Positions 24,640-34,036 of a stretch of 64,000 bases of DNA are shown here, piece after piece. Numbering within the stretch: the stretch's first letter is position 1; each line of letters opens with the position of its first letter. Under the pieces are notes generated by a model. It searched no databases. It was not told the origin of the DNA and saw only the letters and a program-made list of their open reading frames with translations. This DNA comes from Brachynemurus nebulosus (taxonomy: Eukaryota; Arthropoda; Insecta; Neuroptera; Myrmeleontidae). Location of the stretch: the NCBI GenBank assembly GCA_035578155.1, contig JAPWDM010000005.1:50176954-50240953 (forward strand). The letters run 5' to 3'. A program made the translations under genes and the position numbers.

Positions 24640-25038
24640 ATGGAATCCATTACTGCTGGTGCTTCATCTGGAAACAGAGACTTAATTCAAAAAATGGCTG
24701 GAAATTTTGTGGATGAATTGAATCATCTTGGCGCTGTTAAACGATGGATTAAACTTTCTGATATGGAAATTGGAAAAGTATATAAAATAATGGGAGCCAG
24801 TCAACTACCATCGAAATTCGATTCATCGAAAATGAAGACAATATTGGAATTGGAAATTGGATACATTTCGTTACCAGCGAGATTTGACAATTTGAACGAG
24901 CAGATGCTGGCATGGCTGCAAAGCAATCCAAAATTGGGTATCATAAATAATGGACCAATCGGACTAACTCATAAACTGGAATTCAGAAAAACGTTGGATC
25001 TTCTTGAAATCGCAATTCAAAACGTTGGATCTTCTTGA
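24640..25038 (+). CDS. 132-aa element-encoded protein, left-arm copy
   Basis: The ATG at 24640 is the first in the predicted transcript, in the context ACAATGG. The track frame can extend four codons upstream only with non-ATG starts. The core, KRWIKLSDMEIGKVYKI (residues 34-50) followed by an alternating beta-like segment and ILELEIGYISLPARF (68-82), recalls a small protein pattern I associate with insect mobile elements (charged W-x-L-x-D-L-x-x-G-x-x-Y-x-I, then L-E-L...LP-x-RF). It suggests a compact beta-barrel-like nucleic-acid-binding fold, which is inference. There is no signal peptide or membrane segment. The last codons lie in a 20-bp word repeated just upstream (GTTGGATCTTCTTGAAAT), so the C-terminus may have been altered by duplication. 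The right-arm copy is identical in protein sequence, which implies recent origin or homogenisation. Confidence 0.7.
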   Translation: MESITAGASSGNRDLIQKMAGNFVDELNHLGAVKRWIKLSDMEIGKVYKIMGASQLPSKFDSSKMKTILELEIGYISLPARFDNLNEQMLAWLQSNPKLGIINNGPIGLTHKLEFRKTLDLLEIAIQNVGSS

Positions 25039-25045
25039 AATTTGT

Positions 25046-25098
25046 AAATTTTCAATTGTTGTGTTAACAATTAATTATTGCCAACAATGGAATCCATG
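25046..25098 (+). repeat. Second copy of the 5' leader/start-codon block
   Basis: AATTTTCAATTGTTGTG...TTGCCAACAATGGAATCCAT at 24600-24650, which contains the start of the 132-aa ORF, is repeated just after its stop codon at about 25049-25098. Small differences include loss of TGTTAAGAG-type bases. The ORF is therefore bracketed by direct repeats of about 48 bp. The second copy is read on the minus strand as the tail of the convergent broken ORF. The mirror copy is in the right arm near 31686-31738. Confidence 0.8.
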
Positions 25099-25405
25099 TA
25101 TTGTGGAAATCGTTCGTATTCATCACATAGCATTTCAGAGTCGTCGATAATTTGTTTAATAATTTCCTCTCGACGCTTCGCTTTACTTAGTTCTCTTAAT
25201 TCTGCATTGAAGAAAACTGCATTGAAGAACATTGAAGAAAATTGATGTAATGATCCGTAAATTCCATACAACAGAAATATTCCGATATTTCAATATTCCC
25301 AATATTTCGTCTATAATTGCGCTTGAAAAGTCTACAAACCACCTCTATAAATTCAATGGTGTTTGTTGGATAATTTTTCACTATTTTAATACACAAGTCG
25401 GTCAA
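25071..25405 (-). pseudogene. Convergent broken ORF, left-arm copy
   Basis: Two overlapping minus-strand frames can be joined into one decayed reading region. The upstream one contains LTDLCIKIVKNYPTNTIEF and has no ATG, being preceded in frame by a stop. The downstream one contains LRELSKAKRREEIIKQIIDD and ends MDSIVGNN. The switch point coincides with a short tandem repeat of TTCTTCAATG, a likely cause of the frameshift. The last residues derive from the duplicated leader block. I do not recognise the family. The charged helical SKAKRREEIIKQI segment is the only structural hint. The mirror copy in the right arm lies at 31379-31713. Confidence 0.5.
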
Positions 25406-27589
25406 TTGGTGATCTTTGATTCCTCACAGAGCACTTTCTTGCATATGCACAAATTTTTAATATAATTATAAATTTTACAAGTTAAAAAAGTGATCATTGT
25501 GTACCTATTTTTGTTTAAAACTATACTTAATAAAAAAAATTTAAAGAAAAAACCCGATCTTTTGATTTACACCGATCCCCTAAAAAGAAATCAAACTAAT
25601 TTTTGATATTATACCTTAAACTTGATGTATATATAAAAATTCCATTTACAATTATGGTACACCATATATACTCGTAAATTTTACAAAAATGTATCACTCT
25701 GTACATTTTTTTTTTAAATCTGTGTGCATATTCTTTGATGTTATTTAATCAGCTAAATCTTTAATCAACTAAATCAGCTAAAATTGTTACATATTTACGT
25801 TATAAATATCTAAGTGTGTATTTTTCTTTTAAATATATAACTTATAAATACTCATGATTACTTTACTATAACTGTATAATCACGCGATATCATGTTATAA
25901 AATACATAAGAATTTACTCATTTAATGTAAAAATATTTGGTCATCAACAATTAAATAAAAACGAATTTTTTAAAATATATATAGTAATATAATATTTCGC
26001 ATATATACAGTACTCTGTTAAAAGTACGGGTTTCTACACCGTTAAAAAAAAAAACATATATTTTACAATATCAATATATTGTAAAAAATCATATTTCTTA
26101 ATATTTTTAAAACTGAATATGTAATATCAAGAATTTAAAACAGTTTTGAAACATTAATTTCTCCTCATAATATTTTTTTAGTCTTAAATTAATAGCACAA
26201 TGTTCCATATATTTTAAGAAAATTTTTCTTTTAATATTTTATAACTTATCTAAAAAATTTATAGCTATTTTTATCAAAAAAATTATTACTTGCTATTGTT
26301 AAAAAATTAGTTAAATATATCTATAGGTATTAAGTGACCCCTAGTTTTGTGAAAGACGGTAGTAATAGCAATTCATCTTAACTACGAAATTATTTTATCA
26401 ATGCTAAATAAGCGTTTTTTTTTCTCATATTATCATACTCCAATATATTGTATATTATTATAATTTATAAAAATGTGTTTTATTTATTAAAAACTTTAGC
26501 AAAATTTTAAATAATATCGCGTCAAAATAATATTCAGAAGTCAATAAAAGACAATAGCAGTAAATTTATTAAGATAACTATAAATAAATATTAATCTAAT
26601 GTTGAAATATTTATTAACAAATAGTACTGCTTAGTAGAAAATTAGGCACCTATTGTTTTGTTTTCAAATTTACCTTTTTTGCAATTAAAGAAAATTTTAG
26701 TAACTATCGATGCCTATATAAAACGATACCCATAAAAGACAAGCATGCTCTGATCTCAACAATTTTTTCCCATGTTAAATTTGTATGTTCTTACTTCGCT
26801 GAAACTTATTATGTTTATATATTCCCCCAATATTTTCTACCATAAACAATAGTTATAGTAAGCTAGGTAGGTATTGAATAAGTATTTTTTGTTTGTTAAT
26901 TTATTGATGATAGAGAAAAAAAATTTATGATTTTATAGATAGTGAAATACATTTAAACTATTTTTTGCAGTTTAATTTTGTAAAAACACCTAAAAATTAT
27001 CAGTCACAGACAAATATTTCTAAGCAAACGAATTGAAAATGTAGTTTTATATCATAAGAATAAATGCGTATATATAGGGTGGACAGTAAATAACTCTCAT
27101 AATTTTTAAAGAGCGGATGAAAACTTTAATTTTGGATTACGAAATTTTATTTTTTTTCCGGAGTTAAGCTGCATTCAATTAATTAACCCTTTCCTGCTCA
27201 GCAGTTTTACATCATTACTGTTCAAACGATACTTTATTTTTTAACAAATCATTAATAATATGGGTGAATACTTATTGGCAAGAATTACATAGTTTGCACA
27301 TACGTTCTATTGTGTCAGAACGTCAATGGAGCAATGCGATTTAATTGCCTATATTCAGGAGCAAGCAAAAACATTACCTATTTTAATAGCTTAGAAAATA
27401 CACATTACATAGTTCGTTGTAAGAACAATCATTTCGGTGATCTTTTTTAACGAATTACTAAAATTGCTTAAGGACTGTGGTATGTAAGAAATAACAACAC
27501 TCACATAATTTTAAAATAATTAACATATAGCTATTGGAAAAGTTACAAAGATTTTTTTTTAACAACTTATTAAATGCCGATAGCTTATT
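25406..27589. other. Non-coding inner part of left arm
   Basis: About 2.2 kb of very AT-rich sequence without a supported ORF, mirrored at 29196-31378. It contains the A11 run at 26044-26054 that is the one length difference between arms. Near 27076 the word TATAGGGTGGACAGTAAATA followed by ACTCTC resembles the ends of the MITE at 47934, suggesting an old MITE trapped in the arm before duplication. Confidence 0.5.
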
Positions 27590-28294
27590 TTAATATCTCC
27601 TATAGGGCCTTAAGTATAACCCTTCACCCGAAATTTTTTCATCACCATCGTTGGCGACTGTATTCTCGTCATCATCAGCTTCTCCTTCGCTCGCAGTATC
27701 TTCGCTATCGCTAGCAGATGTTTTTTCATCATTTGATATATACTTTAACACTGGCTCAATAATATCATGCTTTTCCAATTCCCTAGTTATTGAGATAATC
27801 CGCTTTCCAATGTCACTTTCCTTTAAATTATTAAAATGACTTCGTTTTTTCTCGTTTTCGATATAATCCGCGAAGCTGGGATTTATAATATGACTCCTTT
27901 CCATTAAATTGCACACAGTATTAACCATTTCTTCTCCAATTTGCGTCTGAGTCGCTAAACTTCTTAGTTCATCAACTAAATGGTTCGGGTCATCAAAATA
28001 TTCTTCTTCTTCATCAACAGGTTTCGAATGGCCATTATGAAGGCTAGCATTTTCATCATCATATTTGAAACGTTTAGCTCCGCCATTTGTTGAGTTAGAT
28101 GTCGAAGGTTGTTCCTTTTCTCCTGAATTTTTATTTTCTTGCTCTTCATCCTTTGCGCATGCGTTCTGAAGCTCTTTGACCATTAATATGTCTAGAGCAG
28201 TTTGTAAGAGACCAGCCATCTTTGGAGTAAGACTTTCAATACAAAGTGAATCGTCAAAATCGAATGATGAAGATGATGATGATGGTGAAACCAA
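27590..28294 (-). CDS. Acidic protein, chimeric 234-aa ORF of left arm
   Basis: Residues 23-234 are identical to residues 128-339 of the right-arm ORF. Residues 1-21 (a Ser run, then FDFDDSLC) are the antisense reading of the unique spacer, so this N-terminus is a by-product of the inversion. The shared part has a helical start (TPKMAGLLQTALDILMV), an acidic low-complexity middle with a basic AKRFK patch (possible nuclear-localisation signal), a helical segment (HLVDELRSLATQTQIGEEMV), an acidic Ser/Asp tail (SASDSEDTASEGEADDDE) and the C-terminus RPYRRY. I do not recognise the family. The original gene was 5'-truncated by the fold-back event. Whether this copy is expressed is unknown. Confidence 0.5.
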   Translation of the reverse strand: MVSPSSSSSSFDFDDSLCIESLTPKMAGLLQTALDILMVKELQNACAKDEEQENKNSGEKEQPSTSNSTNGGAKRFKYDDENASLHNGHSKPVDEEEEYFDDPNHLVDELRSLATQTQIGEEMVNTVCNLMERSHIINPSFADYIENEKKRSHFNNLKESDIGKRIISITRELEKHDIIEPVLKYISNDEKTSASDSEDTASEGEADDDENTVANDGDEKISGEGLYLRPYRRY

Positions 28295-29195
28295 TTATAG
28301 CTTTGAAGCAAGAAATGAAGAAAAGGAAGATAAAGCACCAGTATTTCAAAATCAGCAGGAAGATGATACAGATCTATCTACAAGAAACTTGAATACTTTT
28401 AATCAAAGTATGATGGCTGCAGCAGAAGCAATCAGACGTAAATTCCACGCTTTAAAAAACTCGCATAATATTCTACAATCGGCGAATGATGAAGATAATC
28501 GATCTGATGAACAAAAGCATTTACCATCGCCTGATAACTACAAAGAAACAAGTTTTACTCCAAAGATGGCTGGTCTCTTACAAACTGCTCTAGACATATT
28601 AATGGTCAAAGAGCTTCAGAACGCATGCGCAAAGGATGAAGAGCAAGAAAATAAAAATTCAGGAGAAAAGGAACAACCTTCGACATCTAACTCAACAAAT
28701 GGCGGAGCTAAACGTTTCAAATATGATGATGAAAATGCTAGCCTTCATAATGGCCATTCGAAACCTGTTGATGAAGAAGAAGAATATTTTGATGACCCGA
28801 ACCATTTAGTTGATGAACTAAGAAGTTTAGCGACTCAGACGCAAATTGGAGAAGAAATGGTTAATACTGTGTGCAATTTAATGGAAAGGAGTCATATTAT
28901 AAATCCCAGCTTCGCGGATTATATCGAAAACGAGAAAAAACGAAGTCATTTTAATAATTTAAAGGAAAGTGACATTGGAAAGCGGATTATCTCAATAACT
29001 AGGGAATTGGAAAAGCATGATATTATTGAGCCAGTGTTAAAGTATATATCAAATGATGAAAAAACATCTGCTAGCGATAGCGAAGATACTGCGAGCGAAG
29101 GAGAAGCTGATGATGACGAGAATACAGTCGCCAACGATGGTGATGAAAAAATTTCGGGTGAAGGGTTATACTTAAGGCCCTATAGGAGATATTAA
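28176..29195 (+). CDS. Acidic protein, 339-aa ORF spanning spacer and right arm
   Basis: Residues 1-18 (28176-28229) are read from the antisense of the left arm and are not native. Residues 19-127 come from the unique spacer and appear native to the gene, with acidic SKSNDEDDDDGE, then EEKEDKAPVF, and helical MMAAAEAIRRKFHALKNSH. Residues 128-339 are the part duplicated in both arms. The composition is acidic and Ser-rich with a small basic AKRFK patch near 178-182 and a C-terminal RPYRRY. There is no membrane segment or enzyme motif. The true upstream part of the gene is lost at the inversion junction at 28230/28231. A disordered structural or DNA-associated protein of the parental element is possible, but this is inference. 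Confidence 0.55.
   Translation: MTINMSRAVCKRPAIFGVRLSIQSESSKSNDEDDDDGETNYSFEARNEEKEDKAPVFQNQQEDDTDLSTRNLNTFNQSMMAAAEAIRRKFHALKNSHNILQSANDEDNRSDEQKHLPSPDNYKETSFTPKMAGLLQTALDILMVKELQNACAKDEEQENKNSGEKEQPSTSNSTNGGAKRFKYDDENASLHNGHSKPVDEEEEYFDDPNHLVDELRSLATQTQIGEEMVNTVCNLMERSHIINPSFADYIENEKKRSHFNNLKESDIGKRIISITRELEKHDIIEPVLKYISNDEKTSASDSEDTASEGEADDDENTVANDGDEKISGEGLYLRPYRRY
28231..28554. other. Unique spacer between fold-back arms
   Basis: The only non-duplicated DNA in the element. Perfect mirroring stops at 28230/28555. A further 4 of 5 bases (ACTT at 28232-28235 against 28550-28553) still pair, which looks like microhomology at the switch point. The spacer continues the coding frame of the right-arm acidic ORF without a stop. 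Confidence 0.8.
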
Positions 29196-31378
29196 AATAA
29201 GCTATCGGCATTTAATAAGTTGTTAAAAAAAAATCTTTGTAACTTTTCCAATAGCTATATGTTAATTATTTTAAAATTATGTGAGTGTTGTTATTTCTTA
29301 CATACCACAGTCCTTAAGCAATTTTAGTAATTCGTTAAAAAAGATCACCGAAATGATTGTTCTTACAACGAACTATGTAATGTGTATTTTCTAAGCTATT
29401 AAAATAGGTAATGTTTTTGCTTGCTCCTGAATATAGGCAATTAAATCGCATTGCTCCATTGACGTTCTGACACAATAGAACGTATGTGCAAACTATGTAA
29501 TTCTTGCCAATAAGTATTCACCCATATTATTAATGATTTGTTAAAAAATAAAGTATCGTTTGAACAGTAATGATGTAAAACTGCTGAGCAGGAAAGGGTT
29601 AATTAATTGAATGCAGCTTAACTCCGGAAAAAAAATAAAATTTCGTAATCCAAAATTAAAGTTTTCATCCGCTCTTTAAAAATTATGAGAGTTATTTACT
29701 GTCCACCCTATATATACGCATTTATTCTTATGATATAAAACTACATTTTCAATTCGTTTGCTTAGAAATATTTGTCTGTGACTGATAATTTTTAGGTGTT
29801 TTTACAAAATTAAACTGCAAAAAATAGTTTAAATGTATTTCACTGTCTATAAAATCATAAATTTTTTTTCTCTATCATCAATAAATTAACAAACAAAAAA
29901 TACTTATTCAATACCTACCTAGCTTACTATAACTATTGTTTATGGTAGAAAATATTGGGGGAATATATAAACATAATAAGTTTCAGCGAAGTAAGAACAT
30001 ACAAATTTAACATGGGAAAAAATTGTTGAGATCAGAGCATGCTTGTCTTTTATGGGTATCGTTTTATATAGGCATCGATAGTTACTAAAATTTTCTTTAA
30101 TTGCAAAAAAGGTAAATTTGAAAACAAAACAATAGGTGCCTAATTTTCTACTAAGCAGTACTATTTGTTAATAAATATTTCAACATTAGATTAATATTTA
30201 TTTATAGTTATCTTAATAAATTTACTGCTATTGTCTTTTATTGACTTCTGAATATTATTTTGACGCGATATTATTTAAAATTTTGCTAAAGTTTTTAATA
30301 AATAAAACACATTTTTATAAATTATAATAATATACAATATATTGGAGTATGATAATATGAGAAAAAAAAACGCTTATTTAGCATTGATAAAATAATTTCG
30401 TAGTTAAGATGAATTGCTATTACTACCGTCTTTCACAAAACTAGGGGTCACTTAATACCTATAGATATATTTAACTAATTTTTTAACAATAGCAAGTAAT
30501 AATTTTTTTGATAAAAATAGCTATAAATTTTTTAGATAAGTTATAAAATATTAAAAGAAAAATTTTCTTAAAATATATGGAACATTGTGCTATTAATTTA
30601 AGACTAAAAAAATATTATGAGGAGAAATTAATGTTTCAAAACTGTTTTAAATTCTTGATATTACATATTCAGTTTTAAAAATATTAAGAAATATGATTTT
30701 TTACAATATATTGATATTGTAAAATATATGTTTTTTTTTTAACGGTGTAGAAACCCGTACTTTTAACAGAGTACTGTATATATGCGAAATATTATATTAC
30801 TATATATATTTTAAAAAATTCGTTTTTATTTAATTGTTGATGACCAAATATTTTTACATTAAATGAGTAAATTCTTATGTATTTTATAACATGATATCGC
30901 GTGATTATACAGTTATAGTAAAGTAATCATGAGTATTTATAAGTTATATATTTAAAAGAAAAATACACACTTAGATATTTATAACGTAAATATGTAACAA
31001 TTTTAGCTGATTTAGTTGATTAAAGATTTAGCTGATTAAATAACATCAAAGAATATGCACACAGATTTTAAAAAAAAATGTACAGAGTGATACATTTTTG
31101 TAAAATTTACGAGTATATATGGTGTACCATAATTGTAAATGGAATTTTTATATATACATCAAGTTTAAGGTATAATATCAAAAATTAGTTTGATTTCTTT
31201 TTAGGGGATCGGTGTAAATCAAAAGATCGGGTTTTTTCTTTAAATTTTTTTTATTAAGTATAGTTTTAAACAAAAATAGGTACACAATGATCACTTTTTT
31301 AACTTGTAAAATTTATAATTATATTAAAAATTTGTGCATATGCAAGAAAGTGCTCTGTGAGGAATCAAAGATCACCAA
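29196..31378. other. Non-coding inner part of right arm
   Basis: Mirror of 25406-27589. It carries the T10 run at 30731-30740. No supported ORF. Confidence 0.6.
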
Positions 31379-31713
31379 TTGACCGACTTGTGTATTAAAA
31401 TAGTGAAAAATTATCCAACAAACACCATTGAATTTATAGAGGTGGTTTGTAGACTTTTCAAGCGCAATTATAGACGAAATATTGGGAATATTGAAATATC
31501 GGAATATTTCTGTTGTATGGAATTTACGGATCATTACATCAATTTTCTTCAATGTTCTTCAATGCAGTTTTCTTCAATGCAGAATTAAGAGAACTAAGTA
31601 AAGCGAAGCGTCGAGAGGAAATTATTAAACAAATTATCGACGACTCTGAAATGCTATGTGATGAATACGAACGATTTCCACAATACATGGATTCCATTGT
31701 TGGCAATAATTAA
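31379..31713 (+). pseudogene. Convergent broken ORF, right-arm copy
   Basis: Mirror of 25071-25405 with identical translations: two frames joined across a TTCTTCAATG tandem repeat, with an in-frame stop just upstream and no ATG. Because the same lesions are present in both arms, the gene was already broken before the fold-back duplication, or the arms have been homogenised since. Confidence 0.5.
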
Positions 31714-31745
31714 TTGTTAACACAACAATTGAAAATTTACAAATT

Positions 31746-32144
31746 TCAAGAAGATCCAACGTTTTGAATTGCGATTTCAAGAAGATCCAACGTTTTTCTG
31801 AATTCCAGTTTATGAGTTAGTCCGATTGGTCCATTATTTATGATACCCAATTTTGGATTGCTTTGCAGCCATGCCAGCATCTGCTCGTTCAAATTGTCAA
31901 ATCTCGCTGGTAACGAAATGTATCCAATTTCCAATTCCAATATTGTCTTCATTTTCGATGAATCGAATTTCGATGGTAGTTGACTGGCTCCCATTATTTT
32001 ATATACTTTTCCAATTTCCATATCAGAAAGTTTAATCCATCGTTTAACAGCGCCAAGATGATTCAATTCATCCACAAAATTTCCAGCCATTTTTTGAATT
32101 AAGTCTCTGTTTCCAGATGAAGCACCAGCAGTAATGGATTCCAT
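31746..32144 (-). CDS. 132-aa element-encoded protein, right-arm copy
   Basis: Exact mirror of 24640-25038, with the same 132 residues, the same start context and the same bracketing direct repeats (leader block at about 32134-32184 and 31686-31738). Its promoter is the mirrored TATA/initiator at about 32239-32269. The two copies point toward each other and toward the element's centre. Transcription past the 3' ends of both would give complementary RNAs. Confidence 0.7.
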   Translation of the reverse strand: MESITAGASSGNRDLIQKMAGNFVDELNHLGAVKRWIKLSDMEIGKVYKIMGASQLPSKFDSSKMKTILELEIGYISLPARFDNLNEQMLAWLQSNPKLGIINNGPIGLTHKLEFRKTLDLLEIAIQNVGSS

Positions 32145-32238
32145 TGTTGGCAACAATTAACTCTTAACACACAACAATTGAAAATTCACAACAATAAGGT
32201 TTAATGTTTTTTTCACTAAAGTTTCGAACAAAATTGTA

Positions 32239-32269
32239 ACTGATGAAATTCTGTCGCGTCCTTTTTATA
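32239..32269 (-). promoter_or_regulatory. TATA plus initiator promoter, right arm
   Basis: Mirror of the left-arm promoter: TATA box at about 32261-32269 and ACTGA (initiator on the minus strand) at about 32239-32243. TGACGTCA boxes lie upstream at 32288-32295 and 32394-32401. Confidence 0.75.
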
Positions 32270-32287
32270 GCAGAAAAAATAGTATGG

Positions 32288-32401
32288 TGACGTCAGCTGT
32301 CATACTTTATGTAGCCATACAGGTTAAAACCTGCTGCTTCATTTTCGCATATTAGACAGAAATCTTCGCTATTTGATATCAGTTTACCTTTAGTGACGTC
32401 A
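32288..32401. promoter_or_regulatory. Pair of CRE-like TGACGTCA boxes, right arm
   Basis: TGACGTCA at 32288-32295 and 32394-32401, mirrors of the left-arm boxes, upstream of the minus-strand promoter. Confidence 0.55.
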
Positions 32402-32553
32402 GCTGACAGTTTAAGCCTGTTTTCAGATAAAAATATTATAAAATTATGAAAGCAAGGCCATCTTTTAATGGCTAGTTTAACTATCAAAAAAGGTTTTCGA
32501 TGCAATCTATTGACAATTTTTCAAACTTACACACAGGAATCCAGACTAGCAAC

Positions 32554-32909
32554 ACCATCTAGTAGCGAATTCACAGGCTCGAAGGTGGCTGCGCCATCTA
32601 GTAGCGAATTCACAGGCTCGAAGGTGGCTGCGCCATCTGTTAGGGAATTTTTCAGTTCTTAGGTTAGAAAAAACTTTTGTTAGGTTAAGCTAAGTTCGCT
32701 TAGGTTTCGTTAGGTTAGGTCAAGTTCCATTGGGTTCTGTTAGGTTAGAAAAAAATTTCACTAGATATCGTTAGGTTGGAGACCAAATTTTTGCTCCACC
32801 CACCGCCGGAGGCTTCTAGAACCGCCTCGGTAGTTTTGCCTCCTGCCGAGGTCACTCAAAAAGTCGGCAGGAGGGAAGGAGGATCCCAAACTCTCCAAAA
32901 CCTACTACT
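32554..32909. repeat. Outer end of right arm: tandem repeat, TTAGG-like words, hairpin
   Basis: Mirror of the left-arm terminal structures: the 44-bp tandem repeat (about 32554-32645), GTTAGGTTAGG-type words (32663-32783), and the hairpin CCTCCTGCCGA/TCGGCAGGAGG (about 32839-32874). The element ends CTACTACT at 32909. Confidence 0.75.
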
Positions 32910-32915
32910 CATGAT
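32910..32915. repeat. 6-bp target-site duplication, right copy (CATGAT)
   Basis: Directly follows the right end of the fold-back element and matches 23869-23874. Confidence 0.8.
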
Positions 32916-33531
32916 GCTGCATCGATGCGGTAAAGTTTACATTTTTGAAGTTACCCTATATTATATCAATAAACCGGTTTTTTCTACATTTACACAGAGT
33001 CATTAATGTCAGTTCCATAAAGCAAAAAGCTTTCAGGCAAACGGAAAGCAAAATAGCTGCCAAGTATTCCCGCAGCATATGTGTTAAGCAGCAGTTCGCT
33101 GCAGCCCTCCGTCAGATCGGAGGGACGGAAACTTACAACTCTGTATGTCCGTTAATTTTGCTCCAATCGACTTCGCTCCATCGAATTTTAATACAATAAT
33201 CTTGTGTTGTATAATCTTATGCAAAATTTTGAAAAAACTCCCAATAAAAAATTCCTTACTTCCATCCCCTACGGAATTATCCTAATATTCATTCGGAACT
33301 GTGAAAGGAAGCTATGTTGGAAACCATCAGGATTAAAACATTCGATCTACCAGTACGCAAGCACCAAAATAGATACTTATTAAGCTAACAATTTATTTTC
33401 TAGATATGGGTACGTAAAATTTCAAGATAGCAAAATATAATTCAGCAATAGAAAGAAGCTTTCCATTAACAAAAATTTTTATTTATTATTTCATTCATTC
33501 CAATACGGCCAACATCATTTCCGTAGGGGAG
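32916..33531. other. Flank of the fold-back element; no gene
   Basis: Starts with GCTGCATCGATGCGG, which resembles the GCATC-rich left flank, as expected if one repeat was split by the insertion. Short frames here (for example 32945-33199) have no recognisable features. Confidence 0.4.
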
Positions 33532-33539
33532 GTACTTAG

Positions 33540-34017
33540 TAGTAATGTCGAGCCGAGGAGCAATTAGTCGATTAATCGACTAAAGTATTTTTCATACAAA
33601 ATTAGTCATTAGTCGAAAATATCGAGCATAGAAAAGTCGACTAATCGACTAAATTTTTAGTCGAATTCAGGAATAGGCTAACCTATATGTAACTTGTTCA
33701 AAAACGATATTTTATTTTTAATATAATTATTGACTTTTATTTTTCTTTTTTAAATTAAAGAAAGGTATGATTTATAACCATGTGTTAATCACATAAAGAT
33801 GAAAAATCATACAAACAGATAATTTTTAAGTTTTAATTTTTTGGAATCTAATAACTAATTCAGAAAAAATTATTAAATTAGTCATATCTAGTCATTTAGA
33901 AAAAAATTAATCATTTTAGTCATTTAGTCGAGGATAAAATAGTCGATTAAAAATGACTAAATGTAAACAAAATTAGTCGACTAAACCGATTAATCAATTA
34001 ATCATCCGACATCACTG
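33540..34017 (+). mobile_element. hAT-type MITE, TCGATTAATCGA family, copy 1
   Basis: The ends TAGTAATGTCGAG and, complemented, CAGTGATGTCGG are flanked by the perfect 8-bp duplication GTACTTAG (33532-33539 and 34018-34025). The ends are dense in self-complementary AGTCGATTAATCGACT words. Length is 478 bp, with no coding. Diverged copies lie at 34037-34524 (inverted) and 48408-48883 (same orientation). Confidence 0.9.
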
Positions 34018-34036
34018 GTACTTAGTGCATTTGCAC

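Larger units (their letters stand above)
23875..32909. mobile_element. 9.0-kb fold-back element, Maverick/Polinton-like ends
   Basis: The outer ends are AGTAGTAG and CTACTACT. Left-arm bases 23875-28230 are the reverse complement of 28555-32909, around a unique spacer of about 314 bp. The coordinate sum of mirrored bases is 56785 in the inner half and 56784 in the outer half. The shift is explained by an A-run of 11 (26044-26054) against a T-run of 10 (30731-30740). The only substitution noticed near the outer end is 23883/32901. Unrelated outer flanks plus a 6-bp duplication show an inserted unit, not a sequencing hairpin. A 6-bp duplication and AG...CT ends are known Polinton traits. Against a complete Polinton, there is no DNA polymerase B, integrase, ATPase, protease or capsid gene. 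Confidence 0.85.

Noticed and set aside
25232..25465. 77-aa frame and its mirror at 31319-31552
   Set aside because: Antisense to the broken convergent ORF, with no ATG-context or promoter support.
28946..29134. Antisense Ser/Ala-rich 62-aa frame and its mirror at 27651-27839
   Set aside because: Antisense shadow of the acidic ORF. Its composition is just the complement of Asp/Glu-rich codons.
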